Source: Coleophoma eucalyptorum (lineage: Eukaryota > Ascomycota > Leotiomycetes > Helotiales > Dermateaceae). From it: a stretch of DNA of 64,000 nt. Below are positions 1 to 11,340 of the stretch, piece by piece; position 1 is the stretch's first letter, and every line of letters starts with the position of its first letter. The stretch spans positions 1,364,001 to 1,428,000 of the forward strand of contig JALRME010000004.1 in the NCBI GenBank assembly GCA_026120035.1, written 5' to 3'. A program made the position numbers and the translations under genes. The notes beneath the pieces are model-generated. The model ran no database searches. It saw nothing but the letters and a program-made list of their open reading frames with translations, and was not told the origin of the DNA.

Positions 1-203
1 CAAGCAAGGAGGATCCACCAGCGGAACTGGTAATGGCGACAGCGACAGCGGAACCGGATCAGGCAACTCTGGCGGCAGTGCCAAGGGTGGTATGTTGTCA
101 CCAACTTTTCTGATATTCGCAATACTGACTTGGTTGCGCAGAATTCGCTCATGGAAAGGTTGATCCTCATGAGGCTGGCAAGAAGGGAGGATCTTCTTCT
201 TGA
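1..203 (+). CDS. C-terminal end of a Gly/Ser-rich, KGG-motif protein (5' partial)
   Basis: The gene runs in from the left edge. Frame 2 is open from the edge to position 89. A 52-nt intron (90-141: GTATGT donor, ACTGACT branch-like site, GCAG acceptor) joins it to a short last exon ending in TGA at 201-203. The visible tail begins with a low-complexity Gly/Ser/Asp/Thr tract. It ends with a charged segment, HGKVDPHEAGKKGGSSS, which resembles the KGG motif of small stress or conidiation proteins of the Con-10 type. The function is not known from this fragment; family resemblance rests only on the terminal motif. Frame continuity across the intron and the canonical splice signals make the exon structure fairly secure. 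Confidence 0.6.
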
Positions 204-2607
204 ATATGATCCAATCTGCGGAAATAGTTAGGCGCTATCATGTGTCTTATACTGGTAGTGATGGCATCTGCCGTCATGTAACTCATAGTGAGCAAGGAAT
301 GAAAGTCATAAATCAATATCAATCCCAATCAGTTCGTCTGAAGTGTGTGATTAGCCAAGGGATAAAAGATTTGACACCTTGACCGACTTCCATAGAGTAT
401 GTTGCTGTTAGCTGGGAGTTAAGTTGAAGGGTATCTCACACTGCCAATCAAGTCTGTAAAGTATTTTCTAACTTCAGAAGTGAATCGCAATAAATGAAAT
501 ATGTAGAGTATTGTTTCCCAAACTTTCATCAGTGAAAAACAATCAATTAAGTTTGCGAAGTATTGCCTGTCAAACCTTTATCAGTGAACAAAATCAACGA
601 CGAAACGAGAGAATAAGCTGTGCACGCAACAAATTACATCTGGTTACTGACTCTTGGCGCGATCTATTGCAGCTGCTTCGATTATCCTAGATTTGAGCTT
701 TATTCAAACGCTATTTGCACACCGTACAATAAGCTACGAAATGAGAGAAGCTTATCGATGACGGCATGACTTTTGATAGTCTGGGCCGTTGCTTCAAATT
801 TTCCTCAGAGCTTACTCACTTGGTAAAAGGACTTCCTCGCTTGTCTGTTAAAGATAGTATGGGACTGAGCAGTCCATGTGGAAAAACTATTTGAAATTCA
901 GTCTAAAGAGCTCCCGATTAGAGAGCTTAAATAAGCTTATATATTTATACAGGTCTTCTCGACTTCAAGGAGATCTCGGAACCGCGGCAAAATAGAGTTC
1001 CAAATAACCTCAAAATGAGCTGTAACGAACCTAATACGGTACATATATGGGAAACCTTCATGTATAAAAGTTCTTGGCATATACAGAAGCTTGGCACCTG
1101 TAACAGATATGCAGAGGTGCATATTGGAACCATAAGATATATGTTCCACAGATTGTCATGTTGGCAATCCCCAATGGACCACAGTACACTGTTGGAATAT
1201 AAGATCAAGAATCTACGAGAGAACCCCCTCAAAAACTAGTAACATATCCTTTTATATCTAGTCCCGCATAGCCATGTGATTAATACCTTTTGAGAAACGT
1301 GACAAGTCATGTGCTAGATGCAGCTTTGTTGCACATCGGAGCAGTCATTTGCAGAATCTGTTCCATGGGGTTTGGAAAATTTGCATTTTGAATGCATGCA
1401 TTCTGGTATACTAGAGACATTTCCGGGGTACGGAGTACTTCCCCTCTGCTGCCCCATGGTAATCTAAACGAACCAATGTCTGAAGGCTGCCCCCATTATC
1501 ACCGCAGTTGCTCCTACTTCGCTCCTAGGAGACAGAAATATCTGTGCAGTGCGGTTTTATGTTGGGATTTTAACGCTGTTTTACGTGAAATTATAGCGTC
1601 GTCTGCCTAACACTCTCCCGTCTGAATCTCCGAGTCTTCGAATGGTTGAGTTTAATCTGACCTAGGCTCCTTACACACAGACCACTCGTATAGATGTATA
1701 GTTATCTAGCAGAATTCTGATATATGCAATTATATGTATGTGTAACAGAACGTTCACATGCACACCTCCATCAAATCTCGCTGTCCACTGGTAGGAGGAG
1801 GTATTGAAATCCAATACCTCTTTAAACCTCGTAAGTGTACCAATAATCAATGTCTCAATAAACTAGAAACTTACTTTACCGGGATTCGAAAGTCAACATC
1901 CTTCATATTCAACCATTGACCCTGCTTGAATCATCGCAATGTTGTCAAGTCAAAGTCAAATGCATCCAAGGTGCGGAGGTATTGCTACCCCTCCTCATAA
2001 GATAAACTGTAAGTCTTCAACGATTTGATTCGAGCGCTGTGCATTCTTAGGCTGAATAAGCCATGCCACAAATAATCAAGCCACCGAAAAACCTCACCGC
2101 AGCATACGTCAAGTGTTTCTGAGCTGAACAAGGGGTCCTTTCTGGTAGAGTGAGTCCGTTCCTCGATACTCTTCAGATTTCCAAATACTCCTTCATTATT
2201 TGAGTGCTCGGGTCTACAATTGGCTTTATGTAAGACATCTTTCCTCAATCACCCCATCATCGCGAGATATCTGATAGTAGATAGCGTAAATCGTTGAACT
2301 ACCCCTCTCCACATTTTTCAGGGCCTCGTCGCGTCCCCACCGCGGGATGACCTATGCCAAGGAACAGCTCAAACACTCGCTAAGTACTTGGCTGCCCTCA
2401 TCAACCATCACTTTCTTGCTGTCCGCTCTTCAACAATAATCAAAACCAGGACTCCTGGTTGATATATCCTTTGCTGTTGATACCTCACTGTCATCGACAC
2501 TGATTATATTCATTGCAATTAAGGGATAGGATTCCCATTCTCCACTGCCACCCTTTTCGCCTGTCACCAAATGCGCAGCAAGCAACAGCCTTGCGGATTG
2601 TAAAGTC
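204..2607. other. Gene-poor intergenic tract with a decayed tandem repeat
   Basis: No reading frame here looks coding; frames are short, overlapping and without family resemblance. The tract is A+T-rich. Three diverged copies of a roughly 50-bp unit, with a core like AAGTATT..(about 10 nt)..CAGTGAA, lie at about 455-490, 503-545 and 557-598. The last few hundred bases (about 2300-2607) are probably promoter and 5' UTR of the gene starting at 2608. Confidence 0.5.
455..598. repeat. Three diverged copies of a ~50-bp tandem repeat
   Basis: Segments beginning near 455, 503 and 557 share the order (A/G)AAGTATT, then CAAAC(C/T)TT or CTAACTT, then CAG(A)AGTGAA or ATCAGTGAA, then AATCAA or AATCGCAA. 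The second and third copies are the closest, matching over about 43 bp with scattered substitutions. Seen by eye; copy boundaries are approximate. Confidence 0.5.
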
Positions 2608-3789
2608 ATGGACGACTTCGTGGAGTTGGGCTTCGAGGGGGTAGATAAGATTGTTGACAAGCACTTTCACAAATTGCCCGATTCCGCACTTCAGGGCTCG
2701 ACGTACCACCCTCGACAAGTCAAAAAACTAAATCCGCGCAGACTCTCTCGTCGCCACCGCAGGTCGTCTACCTCTTCTTCATTATCCTCCGAAACCGCAG
2801 TGGAAACCCGTAATTTTTCACCACAGGGCATACGCTCCGATGGTCCATACACATATACAAGAGGGAGTCAAGGACCAGGAGGACCATACTCAACCTTGCC
2901 ACCCCAATCCAGACCTGAATATCAACCCCCGTTGGAAAATCGATACGCGGAACGCAGCTACTATTCACCTTCTCCAGTAAACTCTGGATACGATCTGCAG
3001 GTTCGACCGAAGGATCGTACTGACCCCCCGCGGACTTTCAACGATGATTATTATTCTGAATCCCAGTACGCTCGGCCGAGGATGGTGTCCAGGAGAAGCA
3101 ATTCTATGGGGTCTCCAAAACGCCCTCAGGATAGCTTCATACTTTCTGGACGAAGACTAGAATCTAGCCGAAGGAGGAAAAGCTTTGGTTATGATAGTGA
3201 TAGTGGCGGTGGGAATCGAGGCGGAAGTGGAGGCAGAGGCGGTGGAGGTGGTGGAAATGGCGGAGGCGGAGGCAGTAGGAAAGGAAGTGGAAGAGGAAAT
3301 TCTGGGAAGGGGAGTGGCTTTGAAGAAAAAATAGGAGAGGTCTTCACAGACAGTAGTATCGGTCTTGGCGCAGGTGTCCTTGGGGCTGTTGTTGGAGGCT
3401 GGGCGACTTCAAAGGCTCAAGTTGCGGGTGGAGTCGATAAGGTAGATTCCTCGAAGAGGAGGAACCAAGGCAATGCCTTCGTGACTGTGCTTGGAGCTGC
3501 GGCTGCGGGATTGGCTGCGAATGCGTTGGTTGATCGATGGGAGGATAAGAAGAAGAAGAACAGATCTGATGATGATGCTTGGAACGTGAAGTTCGGCAGA
3601 AGCGAGTATGGCAGGGACAGAGACACGGTCAGAGGAACTGGCAGTAGTCGAGATCGAGACCGTCGAGGGAGGAGTGCTGATTATGGATGGGAATCAGACC
3701 AGAGAAGTCACCGGAGTAGGAGGGATGATGGATATTTAGCCGAAGGGCATGGGAGAGGTTATAAACCCTTGAGTGACGAATATGATTGA
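2608..3789 (+). CDS. Hypothetical protein with Gly-rich tract and glycine-zipper hydrophobic segment
   Basis: A single-exon gene of 393 residues from ATG to TGA. The N-terminus (MDDFVELGFEGVDKIVDKHF) looks like a short amphipathic helix. Residues about 40-190 are Ser/Arg/Pro/Tyr-rich and probably disordered. Residues about 198-235 are almost entirely Gly with Arg/Ser/Asn. A glycine-zipper-like hydrophobic stretch (GLGAGVLGAVVGGWATSK) follows near residue 250, and a second (VTVLGAAAAGLAANALV) near residue 295. The C-terminal ~80 residues are charged, rich in RDRD and RRSRR-type runs. No enzyme motif is visible. Two Gly/Ala-rich hydrophobic helices suggest membrane association or self-assembly, but that is inference. 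I do not recognise the family beyond similarity in style to other fungal Gly-zipper proteins. Confidence 0.75.
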   Translation: MDDFVELGFEGVDKIVDKHFHKLPDSALQGSTYHPRQVKKLNPRRLSRRHRRSSTSSSLSSETAVETRNFSPQGIRSDGPYTYTRGSQGPGGPYSTLPPQSRPEYQPPLENRYAERSYYSPSPVNSGYDLQVRPKDRTDPPRTFNDDYYSESQYARPRMVSRRSNSMGSPKRPQDSFILSGRRLESSRRRKSFGYDSDSGGGNRGGSGGRGGGGGGNGGGGGSRKGSGRGNSGKGSGFEEKIGEVFTDSSIGLGAGVLGAVVGGWATSKAQVAGGVDKVDSSKRRNQGNAFVTVLGAAAAGLAANALVDRWEDKKKKNRSDDDAWNVKFGRSEYGRDRDTVRGTGSSRDRDRRGRSADYGWESDQRSHRSRRDDGYLAEGHGRGYKPLSDEYD

Positions 3790-5329
3790 TGAGAAATGAG
3801 ATCATGATGTATGGAGCAGGCATACATGCACACTCACAGGACAAAAGGAGTTACGGTACATGGTGGAAACAGCACTTAGAAATTTTGCGTACCCTGTTCA
3901 AAGGCGACAAGTTCCTGAAACAATATTTTTGTATTACGTTAACCTAATTCCAAATCAGATTTATTGAGTCTTCGCAGCAAGAGACCACCAGTTCAAACAA
4001 GGGTAAATAGTGGAGTTCAATAACCTGAAATATATGCAAAGGTAGACGGAGTAGGAAGTAGTCTTTAAGATAAGATGCCTTACCTTATAGAGGCACTTCT
4101 CGGTACTTCCCCACCTTCTCCACGGCGGCCCCGTTCCCCCCGAGGGGAAGGTCGTCTTATTGCGATTTCCCATCAACATTTGTATTTTACCATATTGCAA
4201 TAAATAAAATCCATCAACCACACACGCCCCCAAATACAGAAGATTAGGCGCGGAAAACCAGAAGACTGCAAGACATTACCCGCCAATCCACGTCCACATA
4301 AAAAGAAACACGTGCAGGAACCAAAACAAAGGTGAAGGGGAAAGTCGTCGTAAGTGCCTATCCTCACAATGTGTTTTTAACCATCTTGGCATCTGCAAGA
4401 TACATTATTTCACTTCCAGCCGAGAAGGGCAGGACAAGTGCGAATGCAGTAACTGGGCCCATTCCGAATGTCGACCAAGTGATTGGTCAAAAGTCGTCGG
4501 CTTGGGTGTTTCGAATCACAGGCGAGGTCGGGCCAAGCCAGATACAACCTACTGCATGCGTAATAACCCGTCCGGCAAATATGCATAGGGGAGGCGTGGA
4601 GGAGGCGTAGGAAAGGGTGATTTATGCTTGATTGATGCTTGAATGTAAGGTACAGAGATGTGATGGGGCGGTGCGGGAAGGTGGAAGTGGATGGCGAAAG
4701 TGGAGCCGAGCTTTTGACTACCATATCTTTGCCAAGTACCGGTCGGCATACAGGAGGGTTCAATCTGGGGAAGGTGCTATTACGAATTCCCTGTTTTATC
4801 GAGTCTGTTGCCAATACCTACTGCACCATTGGCTGCTATGCTCTGACCAGACCCCCGTCCACTTCTACGGCACTTCATATGCCTTGTCTCTAGAGCATTT
4901 CTGTGAGACATGATTTTCCGAATGGCAATATCACAGCATCCAACATTATTAAAGGGAAGCTGCCAAGAAGGAGTGAACGCGCGTACTGCTGCTAAGTAGC
5001 TGAGCAGCTGGATAGAAACTGTCGGATTTTGCGTAGATTTCCTTGGAAACTGTTTCGTGCTGCAAGGTTGAGAGGTTCGTCTCAAGCCTCGACTGCCAAA
5101 GATATCTTTTTATGGCCCAAGATGTTTTGTGCATCCTAGACGACAAGCTGAGGGGCAAAGAGACGTACTCTTCAGTCCGTTCGCCATCTCCACTCCAAGC
5201 ATGGCATAGTCATTCCTTGGAGTATAAGTATCTCCTTGATGAAGCCGTAGTCATAGTCGATTCACCCACAGGGACCATCACATTCTTTCACTTTCCAAGC
5301 ACTCTAGCTTTTCTCAGTTGACTCTCAAC
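3790..5329. other. Intergenic tract between hypothetical gene and dioxygenase gene
   Basis: I see no gene here. Overlapping frames on both strands at 4332-5160 are short and without motifs. The last ~110 bases hold a TATA-like box at 5223-5228 and a pyrimidine-rich stretch before the ATG at 5330, so they are likely the dioxygenase promoter and leader. Confidence 0.5.
5223..5228 (+). promoter_or_regulatory. TATA-like box upstream of the dioxygenase gene
   Basis: TATAAG lies about 105 bases before the ATG at 5330. CT-rich sequence (CTTTCACTTTCC) follows near 5286, a common fungal arrangement around the transcription start. Position and sequence are the only evidence. Confidence 0.4.
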
Positions 5330-6636
5330 ATGCGTTTCAATCAATTTCTGCCTGGTTTGGCCCTATTCTCTGCAGTAGCTCAGGCGCATCCTGGACATGA
5401 TATCAGTCAAGAGATCGCTGAGCGTGCTGCTCACTTTGCCACCAACAGCCCAAGAGATATCAGTCACTGTGCTGCACAGCTCAAGGCCCGCGGCCACCAA
5501 CAGCGTACCATCGACAGGCGCTCTGAACTCTTGAGACGCGAGAGAGAGAAGCGTGGAATTGTGGCTGGTACGTGACCTGAGCGGTGGGTATTGTATTTGC
5601 TGACGCACCATAGGTGATGCTCATATCAAGGCTAGGGCTTTGGATGCGCAGCTGGAAGCTCGTGACGCTGCTTCTGTTCTCAACACTAGTCATTTGTCAC
5701 CAACAACATATACGCCTGACACCGATGTCAACACCCTCTTTGCCAGCAACAGCTCGTGCGTACTTGTTCCTGAGGTAACAGAAGGTAAAATTGGCCAGCA
5801 GAATTCCTAAATCAGGAAGATACTAACTTCCTATTCCTAGGGCCTTACTATGTTTCTGGGGAACTTATCCGTACCGACGTTCGTGATAACCAGACCGGCT
5901 TGGAGCTCATCCTGGACATCCAGGTCATCGATACAGCGACTTGCGAACCCGTGTCAGGAGTTTTTATCGACTTCTGGCACTGCAACTCGACTGGAGTTTA
6001 CAGTGGGGTGGTAGCAAGCGGCAACGGAAACATTGGCGATACCACGAATATCAATGAAACCCACCACCGTGGTCTGCAAGAAACTAGTTCTGATGGGGTA
6101 GCTCAATTCATAACGAACTACCCAGGTCACTACACTGGAAGGACAAATCATATCCACGTTGCCACGCATACTAATGGAACGTAAGTAGCTTGCTTCATAC
6201 TGGCTGATAGCCATAACCATTTCGAGAGCTATCACTGATGACTCTGAATAGCGTTCTTGCCAACAACACGTACTCCAGTGGTACTGTATCGCATGTTGGT
6301 CAGATCTTTATGGATCAAAACCTGACCAGCCAAGTCGAAGTGACAGGAAACTACGCAACCAATACACAAACTCTGACTACGAACGCTGAGGACTCTATCT
6401 TTTCTCAAGAGGCCGAAAGTGGAGATCCAGTCGTCGAGTATTCGCTCCTTTCTGACGATATTAACGATGGAGTATTTGCCTGGATTGCATTCGGAATTGA
6501 TGTTTCCGCATCAAAGACCATCAGCGCTGCTGCAGTTTATGGAGAGAACGGTGGAACCACCACTGGAAACTCTGGGGGTGGCCCGGGGGGAGCTCCTCCG
6601 GGAGATGCGCCATCAGGTACTCCTCCAGCCAGATAA
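5330..6636 (+). CDS. Secreted intradiol ring-cleavage dioxygenase
   Basis: Four exons (5330-5567, 5614-5784, 5841-6180, 6252-6636) give about 377 residues; all three introns are GT-AG and the second has a perfect TACTAAC branch. The protein starts with a signal peptide (MRFNQFLPGLALFSAVAQA), followed by a charged pro-region of about 100 residues containing a dibasic RREREKR stretch. The catalytic core begins at GPYYVSGELIR. It contains the family signatures DFWHCNSTGVYSG and YPGHYTGRTNHIHV, which carry the expected Tyr/Tyr/His/His ligands for non-haem Fe(III). Such enzymes cleave catechol-type aromatic rings between the hydroxyls; the secreted fungal subgroup is thought to act on phenolics from plant material. 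The C-terminus is an unusual Gly/Pro-rich tail (GGPGGAPPGDAPSG). Assignment is secure; the substrate is not. Confidence 0.92.
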
Positions 6637-7857
6637 ATGGAATCTGGCACAATTGAAAAATCGACCCATAATAGCGCCAAGAAAGGCAGTATTGTGCAGT
6701 AGTGTATGGTTGAAGAAGGAAATGTGAACTCTACTTTCATTTTATTAGCCTTGTCTTAGCAATGTAGCACTTTATTCCAGCAAATGATATTCGTGAAACA
6801 TATCAGTGATAGGCCACACGAAAACTTTAGTGTTAGAAGGAGGCTCTGCCGTTGCGAGCACCAGCAGCCTCGGACTCAGTAGTCTCGGCAACCAGACTGC
6901 TCGGTCGCATCTTCCATGAGATGAACTCAGTCTCAAGTGACGAAGCATTCAATAGCATCCAAATAGTTTCTGAGACTAGAGACAATGCAGACGCCTTAAA
7001 ATTGAAAATCGTCCCACAGATGCAGTAGTTCAACTGATATTGATCGTGCGTATGTACCTTAATACTTCGATTCGACCAGTCAGCCAGGAAATAGCCTATC
7101 GTCAATGAGCAGCAGCTAGGCTCTTCGTGAGTCCGGTTCCGCGCGAGGGTCCAGGCCTCGGCCATTGATTGATCGGCAACACAACCAACCGGTAAGCTGT
7201 CTTCCAAATCCTTGACTTTACATTAGCAATCGGCCAGCCATGATGATGTCGTTGAATTCTTGATTTCAAACGCTGTCTAGATCGGACTCGACGACCTCGA
7301 GAGAATAAGCAAGTGCCCAAAGCAGAAGTTGCTCAGCGGATGCGGCTGTGCCGGAAGCTGTAATGCCGCCCACTTCCGTTTATCAGGTGACTACTGTTGC
7401 TCGGGGAGTTAACAGGATTATGGACAACTTCACAGAGGTGAAGGCAACAGGATCCGAATTTCCGTCTTTGCCATCATCTTACTCATGGAGGGCTCACGCG
7501 GTACAGGTGCAGTAGTAAATAAGCAGCGTCGAAGCGGAAGTAAGCCTGCGAGGTACCGGACCTGCCGCAAAAGCACCATTGCGGCAAGGTGGGCAAGCCA
7601 GAGAGAATTAGCAGCGAGCTTAAAAAAACACCTGTCTAACTCTAACTGCGTCGCGAAGAATCAGAGCCGAAAAGCAGTGACGTATGGATGGTGGCCGCGC
7701 AATTTCTTTGCCAGTCCAGGTGAAATTAGAAACGTGCTGTGCTGCGCTGCCCAAAAAATCAATAAGAAATCCTTTCGGACACGGACTCGGCTTCCTACTC
7801 AACGGCAATTCTTAAAATAGGCGCGGTGTTGGCTTGATCTGGATGAAGGTCACCTGC

Positions 7858-7888
7858 GTCCAGAGCTTGGTGGTCCAGAGCTTGGTGG
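7858..7888. repeat. 15-bp direct repeat, two copies
   Basis: The unit GTCCAGAGCTTGGTG occurs twice back to back without a mismatch. It is followed about 20 bases later by a (CAT)n run at 7905-7922. Confidence 0.85.
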
Positions 7889-8237
7889 ACAGGAAATATA
7901 CTAGGCATCATCATCATCATCATAATAGCAGCTCAATTAAGGGCAATCAAGCCATCGTGATGGCTGTACAACTCATGCCTCCACCCGCATAATGGCTAAT
8001 ACCATACTGTATACTTTCTGTCGCCTTATCTGCGCCTGATAGGCGGGCGGGCCAACAGGAGAATGACGAGTGAGGATTGTGGATCGTGGATTGACGTCTG
8101 AGAAGGTTATGTTTACATGCTCGACCTTGTCAACAGAGGCATGAACATGAACATAAACATGAATCCAAATTTGCATCAACCACCCGACATGAACAAAGCT
8201 CGGGCGCGGGACGAGTCACCGTGGCTCAGGGCCCTGT

Positions 8238-8265
8238 CAATGAAATCAATGAAATCAATGAAATC
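8238..8265. repeat. 9-bp direct repeat, three copies
   Basis: CAATGAAAT is repeated three times in tandem. Because the unit is a multiple of three it stays open in several frames and creates spurious short reading frames on both strands. Confidence 0.85.
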
Positions 8266-8408
8266 AGGTTCAGGGTCCTCAATCCGCTTATCGGATCCGG
8301 TGCAGGGTCCTTCGTGGCACTGTTTGGGCTGATGACGATCTTTTTGGGTTCTGAGGACGACGCATCCTTCCTTGTCTGCATGGCTGCATGGGATCTGATG
8401 GGACGACG

Positions 8409-8427
8409 CATGTGCATGTGCATGTGC
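8409..8427. repeat. 6-bp microsatellite
   Basis: GCATGT is repeated about three times. Purine and pyrimidine alternate (CATGTG), a composition that can adopt left-handed DNA. It lies in the presumed upstream region of the gene at 8645. Confidence 0.8.
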
Positions 8428-8644
8428 CACGACGGTGAGGGATGCTTCGGGACGGGTTGATTGATCAGAGGTAGGGGCCATGTTTTTCAGATTTCCAACC
8501 AGCCGTTGGCCGTGGAGACGACACTTTTTAAAGAGCTGGGCTCCCCCTCATTTCATCACCGACCCATACTTTCGTATCCCTTCGCCTCCGAATACGTCGT
8601 CCGGTACTTATATACCTACCTGCACTTAATCCATAATCAACAAC

Positions 8645-9136
8645 ATGAGTGCCACTAGAGCATCAACAACAATGGCTTCACCACCAAACTCACCATCCAA
8701 GTCCGCCAACGGTCATAGATCCTCTCGCTTCATCGAGGGCGCACCTCTTACCCGCCCTGACTTCATAACGCGCACTCCAACATCCCATGAGCTCCTTTCG
8801 AATATCCTCATCGAGATGGACGAGATCGAGGCTCGCAAATCGCAGAACAAGAAAAAGTCCCATCGTGGCTCTACGTCCTCTACTGCCTCCAACGATTCTA
8901 TCCTCTTCTGGCCATCATCATCGTCAAACACCTCGTCTCCCTCTGAACCAAGGAGCGCTGAGAGGGTCAGATTCAGCGTTGACGGAATGAGTAGATGGGG
9001 CACCGCTGATCTGGACATGCAGGAGAGCATCGACAAAGTTGGAAAGATCGGGCAGAAGTTCAAGGGTCGCTTGAGAGCCTTGACGAGTGGAAGCTCCAGA
9101 GAGGAAACGAAGAGTGTTCCATACCCAGGAACTTGA
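8645..9136 (+). CDS. Ser-rich hypothetical protein, 163 residues
   Basis: A single-exon frame from ATG (a TATATA-type box lies about 31 bases upstream and the leader is CAACA just before the ATG) to TGA. The N-terminal ~40 residues are Ser/Thr/Asn-rich and include SSRFIEG, a short motif I associate with small filamentous-fungal proteins. Residues 55-75 form a charged helix (LLSNILIEMDEIEARKSQNKK). A poly-Ser tract follows, and a final basic/hydrophobic helix (SIDKVGKIGQKFKGRLRAL) is predicted near residues 130-150. There is no signal peptide and no enzyme motif. The opposite strand is also open over nearly the same span, but codon content favours the plus strand. Function unknown. Confidence 0.65.
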   Translation: MSATRASTTMASPPNSPSKSANGHRSSRFIEGAPLTRPDFITRTPTSHELLSNILIEMDEIEARKSQNKKKSHRGSTSSTASNDSILFWPSSSSNTSSPSEPRSAERVRFSVDGMSRWGTADLDMQESIDKVGKIGQKFKGRLRALTSGSSREETKSVPYPGT

Positions 9137-11340
9137 TGGAACACTCAGGAATCCATGACAGGAATCCATGAAAGGAAGACACTTTATCACATTTCGACCA
9201 GACCATCACAAGGAACGATCAAGACCAAAGGCGTGTAGAGCAAGAGCTGCAATGATACGCGACGGGGGCTACAAGTTCACCAAGAAAGACGATGGAGGCA
9301 AGACAACGCCAGAATGCAAGAAGAAAATCCAAGAGATACTGAGAGAGTGTACACATTTTGATAGTAGTTGAAAACAAATTTAATCTATACAAGCTTGAAT
9401 AATTTAATTCATGATTTTTCATGCTCAAAATCTACTCGATTTGCTTCTCGCCTTCCACATACCGACTTTCGTTTAGATCTCAACTAAAGGAAGAAACAAT
9501 CACCCCACTGCACATGTTATCCCATCTTCAGCAACAAACCTTTCACCGACTAAATAATCTGGCAGCAGTTTTATGCACTTCGTCAACTCCAACCAACCAA
9601 TGAACCATTTTTCTCCGAATCTAATGCACAAATGACAGCTTGGCCCGATAGTTTGCAGGAACACAAAAAGTCACACGAAGTTTCCGAGGATAATACTGCC
9701 CACAAACTACCCATACCTGCACGCAAGGAGGCTCGACCCTTGGATTGATTTTCCTGTTCAGCACAGTTGACAGCACCTCTTCTAAGTCCAGCCTGGATGG
9801 CATGACCACCTCTGATACCACCAGAGGGCCGCGTGGGTGACCGCCGTCCTCCGCTATCCAAAGGCCTGGGCTTCTTCCAGCAAAGCTCAGACTATACATG
9901 TCACGGCAACCCCAGCACCAAACCGATCTCGCCTCTCCAGACACCTTCAACCCAGAAGCACATCACGCAACCGGAGGCGATTCACCATTGCCTCCCCATG
10001 GCAAGGTGACGCGTCATGGAGAGGCGGTATCCGGATTCAGAGCTCTTCATGGCTGCAACCAAGTGGAGGTCGTGGCCTAATTGAAAAATGATGTTCAGAT
10101 CGCTCGTAGGGCTACGTGTGATGCTGATGCTGATGGTATGGTACTTACTTACCGTGCTGTTCAGACGTTGGCCAATACCACGCGGTATCGGCGTTAGTCT
10201 CGGCACCCGCATCATCGTGGAGTAAGTGATGCTACCAACGGATTTGCCCGAGCAAATCACGAAACGGTGTTTCTGCAAAGGGGCGTACCCGAAGGAATTC
10301 TGAACCCACATCAATAATCCTTTTGGCTGATAGAGCGGTGGGAAACTGAATGGCCCCGTGATGTTCTCTCATGAGACCTGTTTTTTTTGGGGAGGGGTAA
10401 GACTATTTTCTGCGAGTGTGGGGAACTCGCGGAATTGATCGTTTCTGGCGTCGTTAGCCTTCTTATCCGCCAATACCACAATAGTCCTCCATTGTACTAG
10501 AATTGACTCGGGTGACAGCTAGAGAGGGGTATCTTGTTTAAACTTTCCTTCTATGTCTAGGAACTAAGCTATATTTATATATATCTATATGTGTGTATCC
10601 TTAGTAGTTTATTTACTCCTACAGTAGCTTCTACTACTGGAAAGCTAGCGCCGTACTGTTTGTTAGCTCTATAAAAAAGTGGGTTAAATCAGGATTTCTT
10701 CTTAAGTGGTAGTCATAGTGTATCCTAGAGAACTATTAGTAATTAAAGACATCAACCATCTCCAAGTATTACCTAAATCACGTGTCACCTGAGACTTGGG
10801 AATATTTCAAACATTTATCGTAAGACCTAGGTGTTCGAAGGGTTGATTTTGACACCCCCCTTGTCGATTTCCAAACTGAAGAATGAAATTGATAAAAAAA
10901 ATCCTGCAGAGTGAAAACCCTGAGAACTTTAAACGAGAACCAAAGAAAAATATTTTCGCTGTGATACACATGTGGAGGATGGGGTTGGTGAATCAAAAGT
11001 CTCGAGCTCGCTTAGGTTTTCCCCATCCCCATGCAGTCGGATTGCATTTCAACTTAGATTGTGCAATGCAAGTCCGCTCGTATTACTCACCGACTTTCTG
11101 AATGGATCTTTGAAATGAACAGAATCATGTAGAAGCCACTTGATGATTTGAGTCATTAAATTATGAAGTAACGGTGATAGAATAGTCTGCAAAGGGTTTA
11201 CGTTTCGGAAAGTACACACTGATATTATTCCCGGTCATCTAAGTTACACAGCGTCTAAAGAAGCTAGTAATTGTCAGAACCGTAATAGGAATCGCGAAAC
11301 CGGCTCCGAAGTATGACTGGCGCAATAACCCCAGGTATTA
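9137..11340. other. Gene-poor tract
   Basis: It opens with two copies of a 13-bp unit (CAGGAATCCATGA) at 9147-9172. Between about 9620 and 10080 the sequence is relatively G+C-rich and both strands are open for ~60-110 codons, but no frame has a recognisable motif or supported start. From about 10500 to 10760 it turns markedly A+T-rich with a TA-rich run (10565-10592). I see no gene I can support. Confidence 0.45.
9147..9172. repeat. 13-bp direct repeat, two copies
   Basis: CAGGAATCCATGA occurs twice in tandem directly after the stop codon of the 163-residue gene, so it probably lies in that gene's 3' untranslated region. Confidence 0.8.

Larger units (their letters stand above)
6637..8644. 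other. Intergenic tract with several short tandem repeats
   Basis: No convincing gene. A minus-strand frame at 6833-7207 has a plausible composition but no motif, no start context and only poor splice options, so I do not call it. The tract carries several simple repeats (15-bp unit at 7858-7888, CAT run at 7905-7922, 9-bp unit at 8238-8265, 6-bp unit at 8409-8427), with a TATA-like site near 8608 before the next ATG. Confidence 0.5.

Noticed and set aside
6833..7400. Minus-strand open frames with protein-like pieces (WALAYSLEVVESDLDS and ASALSLVSETIWMLLNAS)
   Set aside because: No start codon, poor splice options and no motif; pieces lie in different frames. Could be a gene relic but not supportable.
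9583..10091. Overlapping open frames on both strands in a G+C-rich stretch
   Set aside because: Open frames are expected by chance in G+C-rich DNA; no motif, start context or conserved block.
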